IMG/VR virus record: IMGVR_UViG_3300042544_000142
Location: 1-33,538 of that record
DNA from: a virus
Reading direction: 5' to 3' (one strand)
DNA: 33,538 nt
How positions within the stretch are numbered: the first letter of the stretch is position 1; the number at the start of each line of letters is the position of its first letter. The notes below the pieces were generated by a model that saw only the letters and a program-made list of their open reading frames with translations, searched no databases and was not told where the DNA came from. Position numbers and translations under genes: made by a program. Positions 17,123 to 22,676 of this stretch are shown piece after piece.

Positions 17123-17123
17123 A

Positions 17124-17393
17124 ATGGCATTACCTGTATCGTTTAAAGATTTTGCAAAGAATCCAGTTGTGGCAACTTTATTTATTGTTCTATGTGGAAT
17201 ATCTGCATTGTATATTGATGTACGTTCTACCTTCAAAGATCAGATCACAAGCCAAGCGGTTAAGGTGCAAAAATTAGATGAGAAGGTTGACATTATGCAA
17301 GTGGCTTTAAGAAGATGTGATTCATCTTTGGCATCTGCAACGGCTAAATTAAGCACACTTGAAAGTTTAGGTAAAATTCAATCTATTAAGTAA
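17124..17393 (+). CDS. Inner-membrane spanin candidate (i-spanin-like)
   Basis: The 89-aa protein has a basic N-terminus, one transmembrane helix (V-A-T-L-F-I-V-L-C-G-I-S-A-L-Y, residues ~15-30) and a periplasmic coiled coil covering the remaining residues, with heptad-like L/V spacing (V-Q-K-L-D-E-K-V-D-I-M). This is i-spanin topology. The next gene, overlapping by one base, encodes a probable lipoprotein, forming the usual inner/outer pair that fuses membranes in the last step of lysis of Gram-negative hosts. Spanins share little sequence, so this is a topology-based call. Confidence 0.5.
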   Translation: MALPVSFKDFAKNPVVATLFIVLCGISALYIDVRSTFKDQITSQAVKVQKLDEKVDIMQVALRRCDSSLASATAKLSTLESLGKIQSIK

Positions 17394-17719
17394 TGAAATA
17401 CTTATTATTTATATTTTTAATGGGGTGTACAGCATCGGCTCAAAACCAAAACGAGGACTTAAAAGAGGACATTGAGTTCCAAAAGTTAATGAATAAAGTT
17501 ACTCAAACGAATGATTTGTCGGTACAAGTACAAGCAAAGGCGAGTAAAAAAGAAGCAGAATTGGTACAAAAGGCGGTGGAAACTATAAAGGAATTAAAAA
17601 GTGAAGTTACAATATTAAAAACGGAATTAAACGATGTTAAAGCAACTTTGGATAGTGTTAGTAATGATACTGGTATCAGTTTCAAGTTACTCGCAATACC
17701 CGATAATAAAAAAAATTAA
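17393..17719 (+). CDS. Outer-membrane spanin candidate / secreted coiled-coil lipoprotein
   Basis: This 108-aa protein starts with a short signal peptide (M-K-Y-L-L-F-I-F) and a lipobox-like L-M-G-C at residues 9-12, so lipidation at C12 is possible. An alternative type I cut after A-S-A at 14-16 would remove that cysteine. The rest is a long charged helix with heptads (residues ~30-95), suited to reach the i-spanin coiled coil from the outer membrane. It overlaps the i-spanin candidate by one base and the next gene by 86 nt. Confidence 0.5.
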   Translation: MKYLLFIFLMGCTASAQNQNEDLKEDIEFQKLMNKVTQTNDLSVQVQAKASKKEAELVQKAVETIKELKSEVTILKTELNDVKATLDSVSNDTGISFKLLAIPDNKKN

Positions 17720-18017
17720 ACAAGATTCGGTTGTTATAATGACCATTGAGCAAGGCAAAGAAATAAATGCTTTGTATTTAGGTTATAAAAAGACAATAGA
17801 TTCATTACAAATTAAAACAAAATATTATGATTCAGCAATTAATCAAATTAGTAAAAAGCAAGATACAATCAACATTTACAGATATCATATCCAAAATACT
17901 AAACCAACCACAGGAATTGACCAAGAGTTCAAAGAAGCCTTTGAGAAAGAAAAAGGGATAAATAGGTTATGGACTTTAGTATTGTTTATGGCATTAGTAC
18001 TTATTAAAACACAGTAA
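17634..18017 (+). CDS. Secreted protein with C-terminal membrane helix, overlapping gene
   Basis: The 127-aa protein starts inside the previous gene. Although it is read in another frame, the first 21 residues make a good signal peptide (L-W-I-V-L-V-M-I-L-V-S-V-S, then S-Y-S-Q), which argues that the 86-nt overlap is real coding sequence. A helical, charged middle (residues ~40-100) is followed by a C-terminal transmembrane segment (L-W-T-L-V-L-F-M-A-L-V-L-I). Signal at one end and membrane helix at the other recalls unimolecular spanins, but it lacks the lipobox cysteine. Lysis role inferred. Confidence 0.55.
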   Translation: MLKQLWIVLVMILVSVSSYSQYPIIKKIKQDSVVIMTIEQGKEINALYLGYKKTIDSLQIKTKYYDSAINQISKKQDTINIYRYHIQNTKPTTGIDQEFKEAFEKEKGINRLWTLVLFMALVLIKTQ

Positions 18018-18018
18018 T

Positions 18019-18249
18019 ATGAAATGGATAGCAAATTTATTATCGGATGAAAGAGGTTCAATTAGCACAAAGAGAGTTATAGCTTTATTGAGTGCGTTGT
18101 TTTTATGCATTACTTTATTGGCTAATTCTTTTAGTCATTTAGAAGTAGCACCAAGCGACAAACTTGTTGATGCAGTTATGGCTATATGTATAGCAGCAAT
18201 GGGTTCAAGCACTATTGATAAATTCTCAACTAAAAAAGATGCCGAATAA
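18019..18249 (+). CDS. Two-helix membrane protein, holin candidate
   Basis: The 76-aa protein has a short amphipathic N-terminus, a first membrane helix (V-I-A-L-L-S-A-L-F-L-C-I-T-L-L, residues ~20-34), a loop with a conserved-looking P-S-D-K-L-V-D-A, and a second helix (A-V-M-A-I-C-I-A-A-M-G, ~52-62), ending in a charged tail. This is class II holin topology and lies just before the two wall-degrading enzymes. It is the better of the two holin candidates in the cluster. The 3' end overlaps the next small gene by 11 nt. Confidence 0.65.
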   Translation: MKWIANLLSDERGSISTKRVIALLSALFLCITLLANSFSHLEVAPSDKLVDAVMAICIAAMGSSTIDKFSTKKDAE

Positions 18250-18322
18250 CGAAAAACGAGCATTTGCAATTGGCTTTACCTTATGGGTAATATTATTAAC
18301 TTATTTTTTTTATAACGTATGA
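18239..18322 (+). CDS. 27-aa single-helix membrane peptide
   Basis: Between the holin candidate and the endolysin is a short frame starting ATG-CCG-AAT at 18239. Its product has a charged N-terminus (N-N-E-K-R) and one hydrophobic helix (A-I-G-F-T-L-W-V-I-L-L-T-Y-F-F). The stop overlaps the next ATG as ATGA, the same coupling seen elsewhere in this genome, which supports translation. It might be an antiholin or accessory peptide; nothing in the sequence proves this. Confidence 0.45.
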   Translation: MPNNEKRAFAIGFTLWVILLTYFFYNV

Positions 18323-18783
18323 AACTATCACAACACCTATCTTTAAGCGAGGTTATTCGTAGCGAATCAGCTAAAAGAAACGGCATTAGCAATATGCCTA
18401 TCGCTTTACACATTGAAAACTTTAAGCTATTAGCAGAAAAAGTATTTGAACCAATTAGAACGCACTTTGGAGTGCCTATCCACATATCAAGTGGTTATCG
18501 TAGTGTTGAATTAAACAAATGCATTGGCGGTTCATTAACAAGCCAACATTGTCAAGGCGAAGCTATTGATATTGATATGGATTCATCATCAAGCGGAGTA
18601 ACTAATAGAATGGTATTTGACTACATTAAGGATAATTTAGTTTTTGACCAGCTTATTTATGAATTTGGTGATAGCAAGAATCCAGATTGGGTTCACGTTT
18701 CTTATGAGTCAACAGGCAGACAAAGAAAGCAAGTGTTAAAGGCGGTGCGAGTGAATGGTAAAACAACATACCAAAACTACTAA
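18319..18783 (+). CDS. Endolysin, M15-family D,D/L,D-type peptidase
   Basis: The 154-aa protein has the zinc peptidase M15 pattern: S-S-G-Y-R-S (58-62), S-Q-H77-C-Q-G-E-A-I-D84-I-D for two zinc ligands, a catalytic E115 candidate, and W-V-H126-V-S-Y for the third ligand. Such enzymes cut the peptide stems of peptidoglycan. There is no signal peptide, so it would need a holin to reach the wall. The gene is coupled to the upstream 27-aa peptide by ATGA and precedes a separate muramidase, giving this phage two wall enzymes side by side. Confidence 0.9.
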   Translation: MKLSQHLSLSEVIRSESAKRNGISNMPIALHIENFKLLAEKVFEPIRTHFGVPIHISSGYRSVELNKCIGGSLTSQHCQGEAIDIDMDSSSSGVTNRMVFDYIKDNLVFDQLIYEFGDSKNPDWVHVSYESTGRQRKQVLKAVRVNGKTTYQNY

Positions 18784-18784
18784 A

Positions 18785-19387
18785 ATGATAAGCAAAAAAG
18801 CCATTGAATTAATAATAAAGCACGAGGTCGGAGGCAGAGCCGTATATGAAAAAAGATACCAAAAGCCTATCTGGGCAGGAGGTGATTCTGGATGCACGAT
18901 AGGTCTTGGCTATGATATTGGTTATGTAACTGAAAAGCAGTTCTTTAGCGATTGGGATGGCTTAAATTTAAACTTTCTTAATGCGTTAAGGAAAGTGGTA
19001 GGGATAAAAGGTGAAGCGGTTAAATCAATGATGCGAGGCGAAATACTACAAGTTAGGATTCCGTACAATTTTGCGTACGATGTATTCGTTAATAAGTCGC
19101 TACCTAAATACTATGCTTTGACTAAAGCCATTTATCCAGAACTTGACACTTTAAACGAGGACACAAGAGGTGCGTTGGTTTCAATGATTTATAACAGGGG
19201 TAATAAGTTAGATGGCGATAGGCGAAAGGAAATGAGGGAAATAGTTAATCTTGTGGCAAAAAAAGATTACGAGGGCATAGCTGACCAAATAGAAAGGTCT
19301 AAAAGACTTTGGGAAAATGTCGGACTTGATGGACTTGTAAAAAGAAGGGAGGAGGAGGCAGACTTGATACTAAACTCACTAACCTAA
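18785..19387 (+). CDS. Muramidase, T4-lysozyme/pesticin-like
   Basis: This 200-aa protein starts at the ATG at 18785, one base after the M15 stop; an in-frame ATG at 18755 lies inside the peptidase gene and adds only ten polar residues. The catalytic region fits lysozyme-superfamily spacing: E14 in K-H-E-V, D34 in G-G-D-S-G, T38 in C-T-I-G-L-G-Y-D, and a later M-I-Y-N-R-G-N-K-L helix. The G-L-G-Y-D-I-G motif is especially like pesticin-type muramidases. It would cleave the glycan strands while the neighbouring enzyme cleaves the stem peptides. Confidence 0.75.
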   Translation: MISKKAIELIIKHEVGGRAVYEKRYQKPIWAGGDSGCTIGLGYDIGYVTEKQFFSDWDGLNLNFLNALRKVVGIKGEAVKSMMRGEILQVRIPYNFAYDVFVNKSLPKYYALTKAIYPELDTLNEDTRGALVSMIYNRGNKLDGDRRKEMREIVNLVAKKDYEGIADQIERSKRLWENVGLDGLVKRREEEADLILNSLT

Positions 19388-19396
19388 AATAAACCT

Positions 19397-20137
19397 ATGG
19401 CAACAACAAAAACAAAACGCAGAAGGCTTTTTTTTGACATTGAAACAAGTCCAAACATCGGTTTATTTTGGGAAGCTGGGTATAAGAAAAACATTGACTA
19501 TTCAAACATAATACAAGAAAGGGCAATTATTTGTATTTGTTATAAATGGGAAGATGATAAGGAGGTATATGCTTTACAATGGGATGCAAAGCAGAATGAT
19601 AAAAAAATGCTTGAACAGTTTATTGAGGTTGCAAACGTAGCTAATGAATTAGTAGGGCATAATGGAGATAAGTTTGATTTAGCTTGGATTAGAACAAGAT
19701 GCTTATTTCATAAAATAGAAATGTTCCCAAAATACACAACAATTGATACATTAAAGGTTGCAAGGCAAAAGTTTAGGTTTAACTCTAACAGGCTTAACTA
19801 TATAGCTGATTTCTTAGGCATAGGACAAAAGATTAAAACAGAATATAGTCTTTGGAAAAATATTCTATTGCATAAAGACAAAGCTGCAATGGAAGCTATG
19901 ATTAAGTATTGTAAAAAAGATGTGGTTTTATTAGAAAAGGTATTTAAAATGCTTTCAAATCATATAGAGCCTAAAACTCATTATGGGGTAATATTTGGCG
20001 AGGATAGAGGCAGTTGTCCAGAGTGCGGTTCGGATGATTTAATCAGAAATAATAAGGTTGTAACGGCTACTGGTTTGACAAGGATACAATTCAAGTGCAA
20101 AACTTGTAATAAATTTCATTCAAAGACTGATAAGTAA
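19397..20137 (+). CDS. DEDD-type 3'-5' exonuclease with C-terminal zinc ribbon
   Basis: The 246-aa protein has the three exonuclease motifs of the RNase H-like/DnaQ superfamily: F-D14-I-E16-T (Exo I), H-N-G-D-K-F-D-L-A (Exo II, near 93-101) and Y-C-K-K-D-V-V-L-L (Exo III, near 171-179). The last ~40 residues hold a C-P-E-C-G ... C-K-T-C zinc ribbon not needed for catalysis and probably used for DNA or protein binding. It is annotated in other phages as a PolB-like or ribonuclease H-like protein. A role in DNA processing is well supported; the exact substrate is not. Confidence 0.85.
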   Translation: MATTKTKRRRLFFDIETSPNIGLFWEAGYKKNIDYSNIIQERAIICICYKWEDDKEVYALQWDAKQNDKKMLEQFIEVANVANELVGHNGDKFDLAWIRTRCLFHKIEMFPKYTTIDTLKVARQKFRFNSNRLNYIADFLGIGQKIKTEYSLWKNILLHKDKAAMEAMIKYCKKDVVLLEKVFKMLSNHIEPKTHYGVIFGEDRGSCPECGSDDLIRNNKVVTATGLTRIQFKCKTCNKFHSKTDK

Positions 20138-20152
20138 TCGTGTTTAACCACG

Positions 20153-20160
20153 TATCTTTG
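20153..20160 (+). promoter_or_regulatory. TATCTTTG -7 box before an HNH gene
   Basis: An exact TAnnTTTG lies in the 37-nt gap before 20175, ending 14 nt upstream of the ATG. A short CGTG...CACG inverted repeat (20139-20152) abuts it. No -33 element is evident. Confidence 0.4.
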
Positions 20161-20174
20161 TAAGAAAATATCTT

Positions 20175-20624
20175 ATGAAATTATGTAGTAAATGCAACAT
20201 TGAAAAGGATTTAACTAATTTTTACAAGCATAGTGCAATATGCAAAGAGTGTAAAAATGAAATAACAAGAATGTACAGGTTTAAGAATAACAATATCTAT
20301 ACAAGGCGATATGAGAAGACTAAAAAAGGATTTTTGGTTAGAATGTATAGAAATATGACAAGTAGGGTTAAGGGTGTGCAAAAAGATTATATACATATCT
20401 ATCAAGGGTTGGATATTTTGCCAAAGGAACAATTTTATGAATTTGCGTTAAATAATAGTGAATTTCATAGGTTGTTTAAAGAATGGGAAGATGCATTGTA
20501 TGAAAGAAGGTTATGTCCAAGTATTGATAGAATAGATACTAAATTTGGATATACATTAGGAAATATTCAATTTTTAACTATGTCTGAAAATTCATCAAAG
20601 ACATCAAGAAGAAAATATAAATAA
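20175..20624 (+). CDS. HNH-type endonuclease with N-terminal zinc finger
   Basis: The 149-aa protein has four cysteines (C4, C7, C23, C26) in a C-x2-C...C-x2-C arrangement, a basic central region, and a C-terminal segment S-I-D-R-I-D-T-x-x-G-Y followed by G-N-I-Q-F-L-T and S-E-N-S. That is the typical tail of small phage HNH endonucleases. It is a different family from the two NUMOD/HNH genes. It sits in a gap between DNA-metabolism genes with its own promoter box, consistent with a freestanding mobile nuclease. The catalytic first histidine is not obvious, so activity is uncertain. Confidence 0.7.
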   Translation: MKLCSKCNIEKDLTNFYKHSAICKECKNEITRMYRFKNNNIYTRRYEKTKKGFLVRMYRNMTSRVKGVQKDYIHIYQGLDILPKEQFYEFALNNSEFHRLFKEWEDALYERRLCPSIDRIDTKFGYTLGNIQFLTMSENSSKTSRRKYK

Positions 20625-20626
20625 TT

Positions 20627-20818
20627 ATGAGATACCCTAAAAACTTTGCAAAATTGACACCAATACAACAAGAGCAATGGTTAGTTACTAAACTAATTGA
20701 ACTCCACAACTTAGAGCAAGAAATCAAGTTAACATTAGGCAAGATAAGAGGTGGCGAGAAACTTATATTTAAAGAAATAGACAGACCAGATTTAGCTTTA
20801 TTAAAAGATGAAGATTAA
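20627..20818 (+). CDS. 63-aa helical protein, unknown
   Basis: The protein begins two bases after the HNH stop and ends in acidic residues (K-D-E-D). It contains a predicted amphipathic helix rich in L, E, Q and K (L-H-N-L-E-Q-E-I-K-L-T-L). No family is recognised. It overlaps the next gene by 11 nt, so the two are likely translationally coupled. Confidence 0.6.
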   Translation: MRYPKNFAKLTPIQQEQWLVTKLIELHNLEQEIKLTLGKIRGGEKLIFKEIDRPDLALLKDED

Positions 20819-21077
20819 GATCATATATAAAAAGTTAGGTAGGGAACAGGCTCACGGCATTGCCGAAAGCGATGGTGTAGTTTATATTGACTCACGGCTA
20901 AAGGGGAAAAAATTGCTTGAGATACTTCTACACGAGCTGATGCACCTCCAAAATCCATTAGATGATGAGGAAACGATTATTGAGAAAAGTGTAACTTTAT
21001 GTAAGATTCTCTGGAAAGAAGGTTACAGGAGAGTTGATAATTCTAACGATACACCATTGCAAGATGGTTCTAAATAG
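20808..21077 (+). CDS. Small HELMH zinc-metalloprotein
   Basis: The 89-aa protein carries H-E-L-M-H at residues 42-46 within an amphipathic helix (L-L-E-I-L-L-H-E-L-M-H-L), a classical HExxH zinc site of metallopeptidases. An N-terminal strand region (I-K-I-I-Y, V-V-Y-I-D) precedes it. A third ligand is likely in the following D-D-E-E-T / E-K helix. It may be an ImmA/IrrE-like or minimal gluzincin; no helix-turn-helix partner adjoins it. It is the last gene before a terminator. Confidence 0.6.
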   Translation: MKIKIIYKKLGREQAHGIAESDGVVYIDSRLKGKKLLEILLHELMHLQNPLDDEETIIEKSVTLCKILWKEGYRRVDNSNDTPLQDGSK

Positions 21078-21097
21078 TTGTTCGTTCATAGTTCCTC

Positions 21098-21121
21098 ACC
21101 CCTAAAAAGGTGGGGTTTTTT
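21098..21121 (+). terminator. Intrinsic terminator closing the late transcription unit
   Basis: A 5-bp ACCCC/GGGGT stem (21098-21102 with 21112-21116) is followed directly by a run of T residues (21116-21121). It lies 20 nt after the stop of the last gene before the non-coding region. Confidence 0.75.
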
Positions 21122-21124
21122 ATA

Positions 21125-21132
21125 TATCTTTG
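21125..21132 (+). promoter_or_regulatory. TATCTTTG -7 box between two terminators
   Basis: This exact TAnnTTTG lies directly after the first terminator and 28 nt before the second, so a transcript starting here would be about 50 nt long. No -33 element is visible because the terminator occupies that position. It is either a very short non-coding transcript or a chance box. Confidence 0.3.
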
Positions 21133-21160
21133 GCTTTCATATTGGAGAACTTAGGTTTAG

Positions 21161-21191
21161 ACCCCGATTTATTCTTATTTCGGGGTTTTTT
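21161..21191 (+). terminator. Second intrinsic terminator
   Basis: A 7-bp perfect stem ACCCCGA/TCGGGGT (21161-21167 with 21180-21186), a 12-nt AT-rich loop and a T-run at 21186-21191. It backs up the terminator at 21098 in the same orientation. Confidence 0.85.
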
Positions 21192-21210
21192 ATGTATCAT
21201 AAAACGCACT

Positions 21211-21243
21211 ATTTGACACATATTTGTTGCATATAAGTCAAAT
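21211..21243. promoter_or_regulatory. Inverted repeat, candidate operator or origin element
   Basis: ATTTGAC at 21211-21217 and GTCAAAT at 21237-21243 form a perfect 7-bp dyad, with ATAT/ATAT placed symmetrically inside. It lies about 60-90 nt upstream of the strong promoter at 21302-21335. It is not followed by T residues, so it is not a terminator. A protein-binding site is inferred. Confidence 0.4.
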
Positions 21244-21301
21244 TATACCATTTATCCTTATTATTTGCCGTTCATCACATTTATTTAAAATAATTGACTT
21301 G

Positions 21302-21335
21302 TTTGATAAAGTTATAAGGTTTTACCCTATCTTTG
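21302..21335 (+). promoter_or_regulatory. Strong Bacteroidetes-type promoter for the early/replication genes
   Basis: TTTG at 21302-21305, a 22-nt spacer and TATCTTTG at 21328-21335 fit the Bacteroidetes primary promoter pattern. The first early gene starts 23 nt downstream. It is the only full promoter in the 281-base non-coding stretch 21078-21358, which otherwise holds two terminators and a dyad, so it is the best candidate for driving the replication and recombination genes. Confidence 0.7.
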
Positions 21336-21358
21336 ATTTCTAAACCAAAACAAACAAT

Positions 21359-21520
21359 ATGAAACGAGTATTTGAAATTTACAAAAAAGGAACAACTGAC
21401 AGATGGATTACAATATTAATTCCAGCTGAATCCTATTCAATAGATTTAATACAATCTAAAATGGAAATGTATTTAAACTTAGAATATGAAGTAAGACTTA
21501 TTAAAAACCAAAACCAATAA
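21359..21520 (+). CDS. 53-aa protein, first gene of the early unit
   Basis: The ATG follows the strong promoter by 23 nt, and AAACAAACA-type A-rich sequence precedes it instead of a Shine-Dalgarno site, as is usual in Bacteroidetes. The product alternates basic and hydrophobic residues (R-V-F-E-I-Y-K-K-G, W-I-T-I-L-I-P) and seems to form a small alpha/beta fold with three strands and one helix. No family recognised. Being first in the early operon it could be a host-takeover or DNA-binding factor, which is speculation. Confidence 0.6.
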   Translation: MKRVFEIYKKGTTDRWITILIPAESYSIDLIQSKMEMYLNLEYEVRLIKNQNQ

Positions 21521-21522
21521 AT

Positions 21523-21651
21523 ATGAACAAACTTAAAACTCCACAAGAAAAAGCAAACGAACGCTACAAAGCTGAAAGCATCAAACCACTTTACGCATTT
21601 ATTATTGTATGCGTGGCATTTTTAATTACTGCAATCCTTCAAAACCTTTAA
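21523..21651 (+). CDS. 42-aa single-pass membrane protein
   Basis: A hydrophilic, basic N-terminus of about 20 residues (K-T-P-Q-E-K-A-N-E-R) is followed by one membrane helix (F-I-I-V-C-V-A-F-L-I-T-A-I-L). It starts two bases after the upstream stop and ends one base before the next ATG. Function unknown; small early membrane proteins are common in phages but have no shared role. Confidence 0.5.
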   Translation: MNKLKTPQEKANERYKAESIKPLYAFIIVCVAFLITAILQNL

Positions 21652-21652
21652 T

Positions 21653-21823
21653 ATGACTGCAATTGAACTTTACATCAACACTTTAGAAACTAAATTATTA
21701 ATTATGCCAAATGATGGCTATGTAAAACAAACAGTACAAGCGTGTTTAGACTTAGCAAAAGGCATTAAAGAAATGTATGAAAACCCTAATAACAACATTG
21801 GTAACCAACCAAATCAAGACTAA
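21653..21823 (+). CDS. 56-aa helical protein, unknown
   Basis: The gene starts at 21653 and is coupled to its upstream neighbour. The product is helical, with an L-Y-I-N-T-L-E-T-K-L-L segment, then a Q-A-C-L-D-L-A-K-G-I helix and an Asn/Gln-rich tail. The last 47 nt are also the 5' end of the next gene in another frame. No family recognised. Confidence 0.5.
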   Translation: MTAIELYINTLETKLLIMPNDGYVKQTVQACLDLAKGIKEMYENPNNNIGNQPNQD

Positions 21824-21995
21824 TCTACAAACCGAAGCCGACTCAAAAGGCATTACCTTAAGTAAGTTAGTTTATAAAATCCTAAAACAATATGAGCAAA
21901 CTAATCTATCAAGAGAAACAACTAAAGTTGCACAAAAGAGCAACAATGCTACTCGAACTGCTAAAACAAGCACAAGGAAGACAAAATCTATTTGA
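21777..21995 (+). CDS. Ribbon-helix-helix-like DNA-binding protein, overlapping gene
   Basis: In this 72-aa product, residues 8-42 fit the ribbon-helix-helix pattern: a T-N-Q-I-K-T-N-L strand, helix A with Q-T-E-A-D-S-K-G, then the S/T-L-S-K-L-V-Y-K-I-L turn and helix B. The C-terminal 25 residues are basic and Thr/Ser-rich and are encoded in the overlap with the next gene, so they may be unconstrained filler. The gene overlaps its upstream neighbour by 47 nt. It is the only transcription-factor-like gene near the early promoter and the dyad at 21211, so self-regulation is possible. Confidence 0.5.
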   Translation: MKTLITTLVTNQIKTNLQTEADSKGITLSKLVYKILKQYEQTNLSRETTKVAQKSNNATRTAKTSTRKTKSI

Positions 21996-22188
21996 GGCTG
22001 ATTTATCGGAATGGAGGCGAGGATTAGATGATACAAGAATAATGATTAGTGAGGAAGATTTACTAATTAAGATTGCAAGGATGAATGACATTCAACGAAG
22101 AATCCTTAGAAGCTACCATTACCTTATTCTTGACCTTTATACATTAACGGAGGATTTTATGTTACCAATAAACCTTTTACATTTCTAA
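21892..22188 (+). CDS. 98-aa helical protein, unknown
   Basis: The protein starts inside the RHH-like gene (104-nt overlap); an alternative ATG at 21946 would shorten the overlap to 50 nt and begin M-L-L-E-L-L-K-Q. The region from residue 19 on is predicted as three long helices with a well-formed pattern (E-W-R-R-G-L-D-D, M-N-D-I-Q-R-R-I-L-R-S-Y). Its TAA shares a base with the start of the DnaA-like gene, so it is probably made with it. No family recognised. Confidence 0.6.
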   Translation: MSKLIYQEKQLKLHKRATMLLELLKQAQGRQNLFEADLSEWRRGLDDTRIMISEEDLLIKIARMNDIQRRILRSYHYLILDLYTLTEDFMLPINLLHF

Positions 22189-22625
22189 TGAGAGAAGTAC
22201 ACAAAACGTATATGGCAGAACTTGAAATAGAGGTTTTGCGAGAAAAGAACAAAGAACTAAAAAAAGAAATAAACAGGTTAAAAGACCTATTAGATCAACA
22301 TTTAAACATAAAAACAACAAGAATGGACAAAGAACAACAAAAAGAGTACGCAATACAAATAGCCGAAAAAGTGTGCAATTACTATCAAATTAAATATGGA
22401 CAAATGATGTCCAAATATAGAGGCGAGGAGGTTACTTTGGCAAGGCAAATGACAATGTACTTGACTAAGGAAAAAACCGAATTAAATGGCGAGGAAATAG
22501 CACAAATCTTCAATAGGGATAGGACAACAGTTTTGCACTCAATCCAAAAGATTAAAGGTCAATTGTCAAACAAGTTTGATGATACCATAAAAAAGGATGT
22601 TTTCAACTTAAATGTGCTTATTTAA
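22188..22625 (+). CDS. Stand-alone DnaA domain IV protein with N-terminal coiled coil
   Basis: The 145-aa protein lacks the ATPase domain of DnaA but ends in a domain IV-like DNA-binding module (about residues 55-125). T-L-A-R-Q-M-T-M-Y-L at 83-92 and the signature R-D-R-T-T-V-L-H-S-I at 110-119 match the region that contacts the DnaA box. Residues 8-40 form a strong coiled coil (E-I-E-V-L-R-E-K-N-K-E-L-K-K-E), suggesting dimers. It may recognise phage or host DnaA boxes, either to attract host replication factors or to block host initiation. It lies in the early operon next to recombination genes. Confidence 0.85.
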   Translation: MREVHKTYMAELEIEVLREKNKELKKEINRLKDLLDQHLNIKTTRMDKEQQKEYAIQIAEKVCNYYQIKYGQMMSKYRGEEVTLARQMTMYLTKEKTELNGEEIAQIFNRDRTTVLHSIQKIKGQLSNKFDDTIKKDVFNLNVLI

Positions 22626-22676
22626 TTTGGTTATTAACACCAAAGTAGTTAATTTTAAACTCTAAAACCAACCAAT

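Noticed and set aside
21252-21260. DnaA box-like TTATCCTTA in the non-coding region
   Set aside because: It is a single 7-of-9 match in very AT-rich DNA with no second box nearby; the iterons at 26112-26324 are a better origin candidate.
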